Assembly (NCBI RefSeq): GCF_007829525.1
Contig: NZ_VLJP01000001.1
Coordinates: forward strand, 22,919 to 66,771
DNA: 43,853 nucleotides
Reading direction: 5' to 3'
Source: Mesorhizobium sp. J18
Lineage (GTDB): Bacteria; Pseudomonadota; Alphaproteobacteria; Rhizobiales; Rhizobiaceae
Shown: positions 20,586 through 28,498 of the stretch, piece after piece
Layout of the letters: every line of letters begins with the position of its first letter
Numbering within the stretch: the stretch's first letter is position 1
The notes under the pieces: model-generated
What the model saw: only the letters and a program-made list of their open reading frames with translations
What the model was told of the DNA's origin: nothing
Database searches by the model: none
Position numbers and translations under genes: made by a program

Positions 20586-21209
20586 ATGGACGATCTCCGC
20601 CTCACCGATCCAGAGCCGCGCATCCATCCGACGGCAGTCATGAAATCCTGCCGGTTGGGACGCTACGTCGCCGTCGGGGAACGGGTCGTGTTGCGTGAGG
20701 TCGCGGTCGGTGATTTCTCCTATTTCGAGCGCCATGCCGAGGCGATCTATACGAGCATCGGCAAGTTCTGCTCCATCGCCGCCAATACGCGCATCAATGC
20801 GCTGGAGCATCCGCTCGAGCGCGTCACTACGCACAAGGTGAGCTATAGGCCGAACGAATATTTCCGGTACCTCGGTGTCGACAGCGCCTTCCGTGAGCGC
20901 CGCAGGGCGAAAAAGGTGACGATCGGCAATGATGTGTGGATCGGACATGGCGCAGTTATCATGCCGGGCGTCGCTGTCGGAAACGGCGCTGTCATTGGCG
21001 CCAATGCCGTCGTGACGCGCGACGTCGCCGCCTATGAGATCGTCGCCGGGAGCCCGGCGCGTAGATTGCGCAACCGCTTTGCACCGGCCATCGCAGCGCG
21101 GCTCGAGGCACTTGCCTGGTGGGATTGGCCGGTCGAAACCCTGTTCGAGGTCATTCCCGACATGCAAACCCTCGAGATCGAAGCTTTTCTGGAGCGGTGG
21201 GGCCGTTAA
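20586..21209 (+). CDS. Hexapeptide-repeat acyltransferase of the phosphonate-associated type
   Basis: 207-aa left-handed beta-helix acyltransferase. The layout HPTAVMKSCRLGRYVAVGER, YTSIGKFCSIAANTRINALE, VTIGNDVWIGHGAVIMPG and VVTRDVAAYEIVAGSPAR is that of DapH/DapD/GlmU-related transferases often found beside phn (C-P lyase) operons. The C-terminal AWWDWPVE segment is also typical of that group. The predicted His in WIGHGAV would be catalytic. No phosphonate genes lie nearby, so the substrate is unknown. It starts 38 bases after creA. Confidence 0.8.
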   Translation: MDDLRLTDPEPRIHPTAVMKSCRLGRYVAVGERVVLREVAVGDFSYFERHAEAIYTSIGKFCSIAANTRINALEHPLERVTTHKVSYRPNEYFRYLGVDSAFRERRRAKKVTIGNDVWIGHGAVIMPGVAVGNGAVIGANAVVTRDVAAYEIVAGSPARRLRNRFAPAIAARLEALAWWDWPVETLFEVIPDMQTLEIEAFLERWGR

Positions 21210-21254
21210 AGCCATTCCCCGCAGGTTCGTCACGAAATCTTCAAATATTGGGCC

Positions 21255-21279
21255 GGAACGATCGGACGGGCCGGTGGTT
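21255..21279 (+). promoter_or_regulatory. Possible EcfG-type stress promoter
   Basis: GGAAC (21255-21259) and GGTT (21276-21279) are separated by 16 bases. This is one mismatch from the GGAAC-N16/17-CGTT consensus of alphaproteobacterial general-stress sigma factor EcfG. It lies 45 bases upstream of the secreted protein at 21324. With one mismatch and a short motif the match could be chance. Confidence 0.3.
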
Positions 21280-21323
21280 GGAAAGGCGTAGGGACAGAAT
21301 GAAGCAACAGGAGGTACGCGACG

Positions 21324-21863
21324 ATGAAACGCAATCTTGCTATCGCCGCCGCATCCATGCTGGCCTCGACCGCCTTTGCCGGATCGGCTCTTGCCGGGGA
21401 CAAACTGGACAGTGACAACAGCGCCCAGGTGGGATCGGGAGCCGACACCGGGATGGAAGCCGGTTCCGGCACAACGACACCGGGCATGAGTTCCGATACG
21501 CAGTCCGGTATGGAAGCTGATCCAGGCGTCGATACCGGCACGACCGCCAGCACCAATGCGGAAGCCGATATCGATACAGCCATCTCAGCCATATCGTCCG
21601 GTGCAAGCGCGTCCGACATCGAGGGCATGACCGATGCATCAAGCGTCAATATCGTTCGTGTCGGCGAAGAGGCGGAGGCCGAGCAAACGGCCAAGCTTGA
21701 CAGCGCGCTGGAGGAAAACCAATCGCAGATCGAGGAACTGCGCAGCGCCATTGACGAAAATTCGGCATTGAAGGCCGAACTGGAAGCGCAGGACTTCGAT
21801 ACCTCTGATGTCGTGGCTGCCGAGGCTGACGCCGACGGTACGATGACGATCTATGTCCGCTGA
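21324..21863 (+). CDS. Secreted acidic protein of unknown function
   Basis: 179 aa with a clear signal peptide (MKRNLAIAAASMLASTAFAG, cleavage after ALA near residue 24). The mature part is strongly acidic and low in complexity, rich in Gly, Ser, Thr, Asp and Ala up to about residue 90. A more ordered half follows with a charged helical segment (EEAEAEQTAKLDSALEENQ) and a short C-terminal strand (TMTIYVR). I do not recognise the family. AGGAGG stands 8 bases before the ATG, and a strong terminator follows. Probably periplasmic and expressed alone. Confidence 0.75.
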   Translation: MKRNLAIAAASMLASTAFAGSALAGDKLDSDNSAQVGSGADTGMEAGSGTTTPGMSSDTQSGMEADPGVDTGTTASTNAEADIDTAISAISSGASASDIEGMTDASSVNIVRVGEEAEAEQTAKLDSALEENQSQIEELRSAIDENSALKAELEAQDFDTSDVVAAEADADGTMTIYVR

Positions 21864-21890
21864 TCAAGCGGCATTTTATCGTGGTGAATG

Positions 21891-21919
21891 AAGCGCCGGC
21901 CCTCGGGTCGGCGCTTTTT
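21891..21919 (+). terminator. Intrinsic terminator after the secreted acidic protein
   Basis: AAGCGCCGGCC (21891-21901) pairs with GGTCGGCGCTT (21906-21916, one G-U) over a 4-base loop, and the T-run ends at 21919. It ends the transcript of the gene at 21324. Confidence 0.9.
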
Positions 21920-21977
21920 CCATTGCAACTGCAGGCAAGACGGTGCGTTCTTCCAAGGATTTTCCCGGGAGGACGAG

Positions 21978-22325
21978 ATGAACGAGATCAGGCTCAAACG
22001 CATCTATGATGCGCCGGAAGAGGCGGACGGTTTTCGGGTGCTTGTCGATCGCCTTTGGCCGCGCGGCGTCTCGAAGAAGCAGGCCGCCATCGATCTGTGG
22101 ATGAAGGAGGTCGCTCCTTCCACGAAACTGCGCAAATGGTTTCACCATGAATCGGGCCGTTGGGAGGAGTTCGTGAAGCGCTACCGCGAGGAATTGGGAC
22201 ACAAGGGCGATCTGATCGACGAATTGCGCGTGCGGTCCAAGGACGGTCCGTTGACCCTCGTTTACTCCGCAAGAAATGAAAAACAGAATCAGGCGGTTGT
22301 GCTTAAATCTGCTATCGAAGGTTGA
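21978..22325 (+). CDS. DUF488 family protein
   Basis: 115-aa protein of the DUF488 (YeaO-like) family. The conserved segments LKRIYDAPEEADGFRVLVDR, LWPRGVSKKQAAID and LTLVYSARNEKQNQAVVL are all present. I start at the ATG at 21978 after GGGAGGACGAG; the longer frame from 21888 reads through the terminator. Function unknown. It converges on uvrD with 28 bases between the ends. Confidence 0.9.
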   Translation: MNEIRLKRIYDAPEEADGFRVLVDRLWPRGVSKKQAAIDLWMKEVAPSTKLRKWFHHESGRWEEFVKRYREELGHKGDLIDELRVRSKDGPLTLVYSARNEKQNQAVVLKSAIEG

Positions 22326-22353
22326 GGCCGTTTTGGAATGCGTAGGCGCGAGT

Positions 22354-24996
22354 TTAAACCCTCTCGACGAAGCCGTCCAGCACACGCTTCTGGCCGGCCT
22401 TGTCGAAATCGATGGTGAGTTTGTTGCCATCGATGGCGGCGACATTGCCGTTGCCGAACTTTAGATGAAAGACGCGATCGCCGATCTTGAAGGGCGAAGG
22501 GGTGTCGGAGACCGATTTCGCCACCAGTTCGCCTTCGATCACGCGCCCTTTGACCGAACCGCGTCCGGCGCCATAGCCTGAATCCGGCTCGCCATAGCCG
22601 ATCCGCTCGACCTGATGGCCGGACCGCGAGCCCCAGTTGCGATCGGTCGCTTCGGTGCGGTTTCTCTGAGCGCGCTGCCAGCCGGGCGTCGCATAGGTAT
22701 TGGAGAAGGAACTGCCGACATCATCGAAGCGCGACGCGCCGTAGGGATTCGGCCGGCCGGCGCCGGTCCTGCCATAGCCGCCATAGGAACTGCCCTCCTC
22801 GGCCACCTCGACATGCGCTTCCGGCAATTCGTCGAGAAAGCGGGAGGGGATGGTGGACTGCCACAGGCCATGGATGCGCCGGTTCGAAGTGAACCAGATA
22901 TGCAAGTTCCTTTTGGCCCGCGTAAGGCCGACATAGGCGAGGCGACGCTCCTCCTCCAGGCCGGAACGCCCGCCCTCGTCGAGCGAGCGCTGGTGCGGGA
23001 AAAGCCCTTCCTCCCAGCCTGGCAGGAACACCGTCCCGAATTCCAGGCCTTTCGCCGAATGCAGGGTCATCAGATTGACGGCATCGAGCTCTTCGTTCTG
23101 CTCGGCATCCATGACGAGAGCGACATGCTCCAGGAAGCCGCGCAGGCTCTCATATTCCTCCATGGACCGGATCAGCTCCTTGAGGTTGTCGAGCCGGCCC
23201 GGCGCTTCGGCCGAACGATCGTTCTTCCACATATCGGTGTAGCCGGATTCTTCGAGGATGATCTCGGCAAGTTCGGTATGCGGGGTATTGTCCAGCAGCC
23301 CCTGCCAGCGCTCGAAGCTCTCGACCACGTTGCGCAATGCCGCGCGCGGCTTCGGCTTCAGTTCCTCCGTGCCGACAAGGTCGCGGGCTGCCTGCAGCAT
23401 GGGGACGCGGCGCAAGCGCGCGACATCGTAGATCTGGCGGATGGCGGCTTCGCCGAGGCCGCGCTTGGGAACATTGACGATGCGCTCGAAAGCGAGATCG
23501 TCCGCGCCTTGCGCCACGACGCGGAAATAGGCCAGCGCATCGCGAATTTCCTGCCTTTCATAGAAGCGCGGACCTCCGATAACGCGGTAATTCAAACCCA
23601 GCGTGACGAAACGGTCCTCGAATTCGCGCATCTGGAAGGAGGCGCGCACCAGGATCGCCATATCGTTCAGGCTCTCGCCCCTGGTCTGCAGCGCCTCGAT
23701 CTCCTCGCCGACGGCGCGGGCTTCCTCTTCCGAATCCCAGGCGGCGTGGACCTTCACCTTCGGCTCATCGGGATCGGCTGCGTCGGTGAAGAGGGTCTTG
23801 CCAAGCCGGCCTTCGTTATGGGCGATGAGATGGGAAGCCGCGCCGAGAATATGGGCGGTGGAGCGGTAGTTGCGCTCCAGACGGATCACCGTCGCGCCGG
23901 GGAAATCCTTCTCGAAGCGCAGGATGTTGTCCACTTCCGCCCCGCGCCAGCCGTAGATGGACTGATCATCATCGCCGACACAGCAGATATTGATTTGCTG
24001 TGTGGGTTTGTTCTCGTTCACGGCCGCTTTACCTTCCTCCCTGAGGGGAGGGTCGTCGCGAAGCGGCGGTGTGAGGGTATTGGTGGCCGCATTGTTCATG
24101 AGCGCACCCACACCCGGACCTTCCTTCAAAGTGGAGGAAGCTTGAGGCCGCTGGGCCAGAAGCCGCAGCCACATATATTGCGCGGTGTTGGTGTCCTGAT
24201 ACTCGTCCACCAGAATGTATCTGAACTTGCGGTGATATTCTCTCAGTACATCCGGGTGATCGCGGAAGATGCGGATCGGATGGCACAAGAGGTCGCCGAA
24301 ATCACAGGCGTTGAGCGTCTTCAGCCGTTCCTGATAAGCGGTGAAGAGCTCGCGGCCCTTGCCATTGGCGAAAGCTCTTGCATCGCCCTCGGGAATGTCC
24401 CCGGGTCCGTAGCCCTTGTTCTTCCAGCCGTCGATCATCATGGCGAACTGGCGGGCCGGCCAGCGCTTGTCGTCCAGCCCTTCGGCCTGGATGAGCTGCT
24501 TCAGGAGGCGGATGACATCGTCCGTGTCGAGGATGGTGAAATCCGAGCGCAGACCGGCAAGCTCGGCATGCCGGCGCAGCAGCTTCACGCCGATCGAATG
24601 GAAGGTGCCGAGCCACGGCATGCCCTCGATCGCCTCGCCGACAAGCACGCCGATCCTCTGCTTCATCTCGCGCGCCGCCTTGTTGGTGAAGGTGACGGCA
24701 AGGATCTGCGAAGGATAGGCGCGGCCGGTGGCGAGGATATGCGCGATGCGCGTCGTGAGCACCCGCGTCTTGCCGGTGCCGGCGCCGGCAAGCACCAGAA
24801 CCGGTCCCTCCGTGGTTTCCACCGCCAGTCGCTGTTCGGGGTTCAAGCCGGCGAGATAATCGGGAGCAGATCCCCGGCGGGCTGCCATGGCGCGCGCGGC
24901 GATGCCGCTGCCGGCAGGCGCAGACTGGTTGTCGGGACGTCGCGGCGCGTCGTCCTCGTCAAAAAAGGGCAGGTCGTCGGGAAATCCAGACATCAC
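22354..24996 (-). CDS. uvrD: UvrD/PcrA-type DNA helicase II with an in-frame repeat insertion
   Basis: SF1A 3'-5' helicase for nucleotide-excision and mismatch repair. 880 aa, longer than the usual 720-800. Walker A GAGTGKT is at 71-77, motif II DEYQDTN at 264-270, motif III VGDDDQSIYGWRGAE at 340-354, then TLHSAKGLEF and the C-terminal motif EEERRLAYVGLTRAK. A Gly/Arg-rich linker leads to a small C-terminal fold with GDRVFHLKFGNG, the PcrA/UvrD Tudor-like domain that binds RNA polymerase. Between motifs II and III, residues 286-334 are alien: they translate a palindromic repeat (24030-24141) and read Pro/Asn/Glu-rich. The frame is intact, so the helicase is probably still functional with a surface loop. 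Confidence 0.95.
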   Translation of the reverse strand: MMSGFPDDLPFFDEDDAPRRPDNQSAPAGSGIAARAMAARRGSAPDYLAGLNPEQRLAVETTEGPVLVLAGAGTGKTRVLTTRIAHILATGRAYPSQILAVTFTNKAAREMKQRIGVLVGEAIEGMPWLGTFHSIGVKLLRRHAELAGLRSDFTILDTDDVIRLLKQLIQAEGLDDKRWPARQFAMMIDGWKNKGYGPGDIPEGDARAFANGKGRELFTAYQERLKTLNACDFGDLLCHPIRIFRDHPDVLREYHRKFRYILVDEYQDTNTAQYMWLRLLAQRPQASSTLKEGPGVGALMNNAATNTLTPPLRDDPPLREEGKAAVNENKPTQQINICCVGDDDQSIYGWRGAEVDNILRFEKDFPGATVIRLERNYRSTAHILGAASHLIAHNEGRLGKTLFTDAADPDEPKVKVHAAWDSEEEARAVGEEIEALQTRGESLNDMAILVRASFQMREFEDRFVTLGLNYRVIGGPRFYERQEIRDALAYFRVVAQGADDLAFERIVNVPKRGLGEAAIRQIYDVARLRRVPMLQAARDLVGTEELKPKPRAALRNVVESFERWQGLLDNTPHTELAEIILEESGYTDMWKNDRSAEAPGRLDNLKELIRSMEEYESLRGFLEHVALVMDAEQNEELDAVNLMTLHSAKGLEFGTVFLPGWEEGLFPHQRSLDEGGRSGLEEERRLAYVGLTRAKRNLHIWFTSNRRIHGLWQSTIPSRFLDELPEAHVEVAEEGSSYGGYGRTGAGRPNPYGASRFDDVGSSFSNTYATPGWQRAQRNRTEATDRNWGSRSGHQVERIGYGEPDSGYGAGRGSVKGRVIEGELVAKSVSDTPSPFKIGDRVFHLKFGNGNVAAIDGNKLTIDFDKAGQKRVLDGFVERV
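24030..24141. repeat. Palindromic dispersed-type repeat inserted in uvrD
   Basis: About 110 bases with two hairpins. One pairs CCTCCC with GGGAGG at about 24036-24051. The other pairs CTTCCTTCA (24120-24128) with TGGAGGAAG (24132-24140) over a 3-base loop. The sequence between is rich in short direct words such as GGTGTGAGGG. The layout resembles the short GC-rich palindromic repeats normally scattered between genes in rhizobial genomes. Here it lies inside the uvrD reading frame and keeps it open. Exact ends are uncertain. Confidence 0.7.
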
Positions 24997-25234
24997 ATTG
25001 CGAATGTAGTGATTCGGGCGAGAAAGGCCAGCCGACAGCTTACCGGCGCAGATTGACGCTGGCCGTCGCCACGGCTAATTTGCTGCCCGGCCGGATGCAG
25101 CCGGCAGCCCGCGCCTGTTTCAGGCATGGCGAATGCATCCAGAAACGTCCATTCCTCGTCTCCTTTCGGACGGCGGAAATGTCGGCAATGCGGGCACTGA
25201 CGCGATTTCCGCCGCATATGAAAGGTGACGCGAA

Positions 25235-25768
25235 ATGCGCACATATCATGACGCCAAGGCCATGGCGAAGGTGCTGCGGGAAGCCCTTGCCGAAAGAGCG
25301 GTCGAAATCTCCCATGGCCAGGCCCTGGAAATCGTGGCCAGGCAATTCGGTTTCCGTACCTGGAACATTCTTTCGGCAAAGATCGAGAAGGATATTGCGG
25401 GTCTGGTTTTCGAACCGGCCGTGCCTATTGTACGTATCTTCGATATCGACAAGGCGCGCGAATTCTATCTCGATTTCCTCGGCTTCACCCTGGATTGGGA
25501 GCATCGGTTCGCGCCCAACACGCCGCTTTACTGCCAGGTGTCGCGCGGAGGACTGCGGCTGCATCTCAGCGAGCATTCGGGCGACGCAAGTCCTGGCGGC
25601 AATATGGTTGTCTATATGCGCGGCGTCGAAGCCTGGCAGAAGGAACTGGTTGCCAAGAACTATCGCTACAACAGGCCCGGTCTTTCACATGAGGAATGGG
25701 GTCCGGAGATGCAGGTGATCGACCCGTTCGGCAATCGGATCCGGTTCAGGGAACGGCGCGACGACTGA
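25235..25768 (+). CDS. Glyoxalase/bleomycin-resistance (VOC) superfamily protein with N-terminal glyoxalase-related domain
   Basis: 177 aa in two parts. Residues 1-50 (YHDAKAMAKVLREALAER ... FGFRTWNILSAKI) match a short helical glyoxalase-related N-terminal domain. Residues 57-172 form one VOC fold, with VPIVRIFDIDKAREFYLDFL at the start, LRLHLSEHSGD in the middle and VIDPFGNRIRF at the end. H, E and related metal-ligand positions are partly visible. Such proteins range from glyoxalase I-like enzymes to bleomycin or fosfomycin resistance proteins. No substrate can be named. Divergent from uvrD with 238 bases between, in which I see no clear structure. Confidence 0.85.
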   Translation: MRTYHDAKAMAKVLREALAERAVEISHGQALEIVARQFGFRTWNILSAKIEKDIAGLVFEPAVPIVRIFDIDKAREFYLDFLGFTLDWEHRFAPNTPLYCQVSRGGLRLHLSEHSGDASPGGNMVVYMRGVEAWQKELVAKNYRYNRPGLSHEEWGPEMQVIDPFGNRIRFRERRDD

Positions 25769-25861
25769 TACGACCGTCAGTGCAACTTTAGGTCTCCTGG
25801 CCCGTTGCCTTGGATGCGGCCCTGTGCGTAGTTGATCGGGGCCGCAATTGGGGCGGGAAAT

Positions 25862-27994
25862 ATGGGCGCGAGGCACGGCAGGAAATTGGACGCTGACCGC
25901 GAAGAGGGTGGGCATGGCGGCTTTCGCCAAAGCAGCGAAGCCTTCGTCCGGTTCGCGCGTGCCTTGGCCGCAGACAGCGCCGATGCTTTCGCCAATCTGT
26001 GCAGAAAGACGCGGGTACGGTCTCGTAATGCGCGCATGCATATGCAGGAGCTGGCGGTAACGGATTCCGATGACAGCGCCATCAGCACGTCGGCCCCTTC
26101 CGCCCGCCGGCGTCTCTTCGTCTGGTTCCTTGGGATCGGTGCCGCAGGTCTTGCATGCCTGTTGATCGTGCTCGTCTGGGCCTTGCACGATGTGCCCTGG
26201 CAGGAAATCGCGGAAGGCACGCGCGATCCCGTGATCGTGCTGGAGGCCGCCGATGGAGAACCGATCGTGCAGGAAGGGCCCTATCGCGGCGCCTATGCGG
26301 ACTATGACGATTTTCCCGGCACTCTCATTGCCGCTGTAACCACGATCGAGGACCGCCGGTTCTTCGAGCATAACGGCCTCGATCTGTGGGGCATCGGGCG
26401 GGCGCTCGTGCGCAACGTGCTGGCCGGCGAAGTCGTGCAGGGCGGCTCCACCATCACCCAGCAGCTCGTCAAGATCTCCTATCTCGAACGCGAACGTACT
26501 TTCAGGCGCAAGATCCAGGAAGCGGTGATTGCTCTTTGGCTCGACTGGAAGCTCGACAAGGAAGAGATCCTCACTCGCTATCTCAATTCCATCTATCTCG
26601 GAGAGGGGGCGACGGGCGTTCCGGCCGCAGCACGGGTCTATTTCGGCAAGGAGGTGAAGGATCTTACGCTTGCCGAATCCGCGATGATCGCCGGCTTGAT
26701 CCGGGCTCCGTCGATCCTGAACCCGGTCAATGATGCGGAAGCTGCCCGTCGCCGCACGGAAGTCGTGCTGGATGCGATGGCTGCGAATGGCGTGATCAGT
26801 CCGCAGGCTGCGGAGGAGGCGGAGCTGGACTTTGCGGAAGTGGAGCCCACGAAGCTGACCGGTACTGCGGGAAGCTGGTTTGCCGACTGGGTGCTGGAGG
26901 AAGCGCGCAAGATCGCTGGCCCCTATAATGGCACGATCCGGGTCCGCACGACGCTCGTCCCGTCGCTTCAGCGGATGACCCAGGATGCGGTGAACCGGAC
27001 ACTGGAGGACTATGGAGGTGGAGAGGTTCCGCAGGCGGCGCTCGTCGCGATGACGCCACAGGGCGCCGTGGTGGCCATGGTCGGCGGGAAGAGCTACAAG
27101 GAAAGCCAGTTCAACCGGGCGGTTTCAGCGTTGCGCCAGCCGGGCTCCACCTTCAAGCTCTTCGTCTACTATGCTGCACTCAAGGCAGGTACACCTCTGC
27201 GCGCCCGGGTCGACGACTCGCCGGTCGATATTGATGGCTGGAAACCGGAAAATTTCGATGGGCGCTATCATGGCTGGGTGAGCTTTCCCGACGCCTTCGC
27301 CCGCTCGCTGAATGTAGCGGCGGTCAAGATCGCCATGGAAGTCGGCATCGACAAGGTGATCGCCGCCGCCCGCGAGCTCGGCATCGACGCCCCACTCGAC
27401 GATACGCCGAGCCTCGCGCTTGGCACATCGGAAGTGACCCTGCTCGACCTGACCGGCGCCTATGCCTCCGTCCGCAACGGCATGGCGCCCGTCGAGCCCT
27501 ACGGCATCGCCTCCTTTTCCGCCGGCGCGGAGGGCGGAAGCATAAGGGCGGAAAAAGGCGGAAAGCCTGCGATTCCGCTCGGCGCGGCACAGCGGGACCT
27601 GACGCGCCTTCTGGAACTTGCCGTGGAGCGAGGGACCGGCAGGGAAGCTGATTTCGGAGGCTTCGCCGCCGGCAAGACCGGTACAAGCCAGGACCACAGG
27701 GACGCCTGGTTCATCGGCTTCTCCGACAATCTGGTCGCGGGCGTCTGGGTCGGCAGGGACGACAATTCGCCAATGGAGGATATTTCCGGCAGTTCGCTGC
27801 CGGCGACCATCTGGCGACGCTTCATGGAAGCGGCTTCCTCGGAGCCGCTGCCGGATGTCCTGGCTGCGGAAGGCGGAGGGGGTGCCCAGGTTTCCTGCAA
27901 CATACAGGCATGCGAACGGGCCTACAGGTCCTTCCGCGCGTCCGACTGCACTTTCCAGCCCTATGACGGGCCACGCAGGCTTTGCGAAAAATGA
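25862..27994 (+). CDS. Class A penicillin-binding protein (glycosyltransferase-transpeptidase) with BA14K-like tail
   Basis: Bifunctional inner-membrane enzyme that polymerises and cross-links peptidoglycan. One membrane helix lies near residues 85-108. The GT51 domain follows with EDRRFFEHNG, QGGSTITQQLVK and RKIQEAVIALWLDWKLDK. The transpeptidase domain has the SxxK serine in PGSTFK (near 428), SLN (near 480) and KTGT (near 604). After it a short Cys-rich tail ends YRSFRASDCTFQPYDGP and RRLCEK, resembling the BA14K motif of rhizobial and Brucella proteins. The start is uncertain: ATG 25862 gives 710 aa, with a weak ribosome site. ATG 26036 would shorten the cytoplasmic tail to about 25 residues. 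Closest to PBP1A/PBP1C-type proteins. Confidence 0.9.
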   Translation: MGARHGRKLDADREEGGHGGFRQSSEAFVRFARALAADSADAFANLCRKTRVRSRNARMHMQELAVTDSDDSAISTSAPSARRRLFVWFLGIGAAGLACLLIVLVWALHDVPWQEIAEGTRDPVIVLEAADGEPIVQEGPYRGAYADYDDFPGTLIAAVTTIEDRRFFEHNGLDLWGIGRALVRNVLAGEVVQGGSTITQQLVKISYLERERTFRRKIQEAVIALWLDWKLDKEEILTRYLNSIYLGEGATGVPAAARVYFGKEVKDLTLAESAMIAGLIRAPSILNPVNDAEAARRRTEVVLDAMAANGVISPQAAEEAELDFAEVEPTKLTGTAGSWFADWVLEEARKIAGPYNGTIRVRTTLVPSLQRMTQDAVNRTLEDYGGGEVPQAALVAMTPQGAVVAMVGGKSYKESQFNRAVSALRQPGSTFKLFVYYAALKAGTPLRARVDDSPVDIDGWKPENFDGRYHGWVSFPDAFARSLNVAAVKIAMEVGIDKVIAAARELGIDAPLDDTPSLALGTSEVTLLDLTGAYASVRNGMAPVEPYGIASFSAGAEGGSIRAEKGGKPAIPLGAAQRDLTRLLELAVERGTGREADFGGFAAGKTGTSQDHRDAWFIGFSDNLVAGVWVGRDDNSPMEDISGSSLPATIWRRFMEAASSEPLPDVLAAEGGGGAQVSCNIQACERAYRSFRASDCTFQPYDGPRRLCEK

Positions 27995-28001
27995 AGGCGG
28001 C

Positions 28002-28415
28002 TCAGTGCTCGGTCTCGCAGAGCGAATGGTCGGCTAGCGACCGGATGACTTGACAGTCATCGACCCTGCCGTGCCGGCAGCTTGCAACGATCCGCGCCAG
28101 CTCCTTTTCAAGGCGTTTCAGCCGCGCGATCTTGCCGCGTATCTCCTTCAGGTGCTCGACCGCGATGCGGTCGATTTCCGCGCATGGCCGATCCGGATCC
28201 TGGCCGAGAATCACCAGTTCGCGAATGGCCTCGATGCTCAGGCCAAGCTCGCGCGCATGGCGGACAAAGGCCAGCCTTTCCAGTGCGTCACGGCCGTAGC
28301 GGCGCTGATTGCCTGCCGAACGTTCCGGCGGGTCAATCAAGCCGGTCTCCTCGTAATAGCGGATCGTGGGCACCTTGACGCCGGTACGGCGGGAGAGATC
28401 ACCGATTGAAAACAT
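28002..28415 (-). CDS. MerR-family heavy-metal-responsive regulator (CadR/PbrR/ZntR-like)
   Basis: 137-aa dimeric activator with an N-terminal winged helix (FSIGDLSRRTGVKVPTIRYY), a long dimerisation helix and C-terminal metal cysteines. C78 (in DRPCAEID), C113 (in ASCRHG) and C121 (in DDCQVI) match the three-Cys pattern of the Pb/Cd/Zn-responsive MerR subgroup; C133 may also contribute. It faces away from a cation transporter gene, and the 83-base gap holds a classic MerR operator. Expected role: metal binding distorts the 19-base-spacer promoter and switches on the transporter. The metal itself (Zn, Cd, Pb or Co) cannot be decided from sequence. Confidence 0.88.
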   Translation of the reverse strand: MFSIGDLSRRTGVKVPTIRYYEETGLIDPPERSAGNQRRYGRDALERLAFVRHARELGLSIEAIRELVILGQDPDRPCAEIDRIAVEHLKEIRGKIARLKRLEKELARIVASCRHGRVDDCQVIRSLADHSLCETEH

Positions 28416-28430
28416 TTCCGAAGAAACCTC

Positions 28431-28461
28431 TTGAACCTCTAGTTACTAGAGAGATTAGCCT
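28431..28461 (+). promoter_or_regulatory. MerR-type operator-promoter of the cation transporter
   Basis: A -35-like TTGAAC (28431-28436) and a -10-like TAGCCT (28456-28461) are separated by 19 bases, the over-long spacer used by MerR activators. The spacer holds the perfect dyad CTCTAG-TTA-CTAGAG (28437-28451), close to known CadR/PbrR/ZntR operators. It lies 38-68 bases before the transporter start and just upstream of the merR gene. Confidence 0.85.
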
Positions 28462-28498
28462 CGTCACATAGGGCAACAATAGGCAGAAAGGAAGCATC

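Noticed and set aside
22615-25056. 813-codon plus-strand open frame
   Set aside because: It lies antisense to uvrD, whose helicase motifs are all intact. Long antisense frames are expected in GC-rich genes with strong third-position bias.
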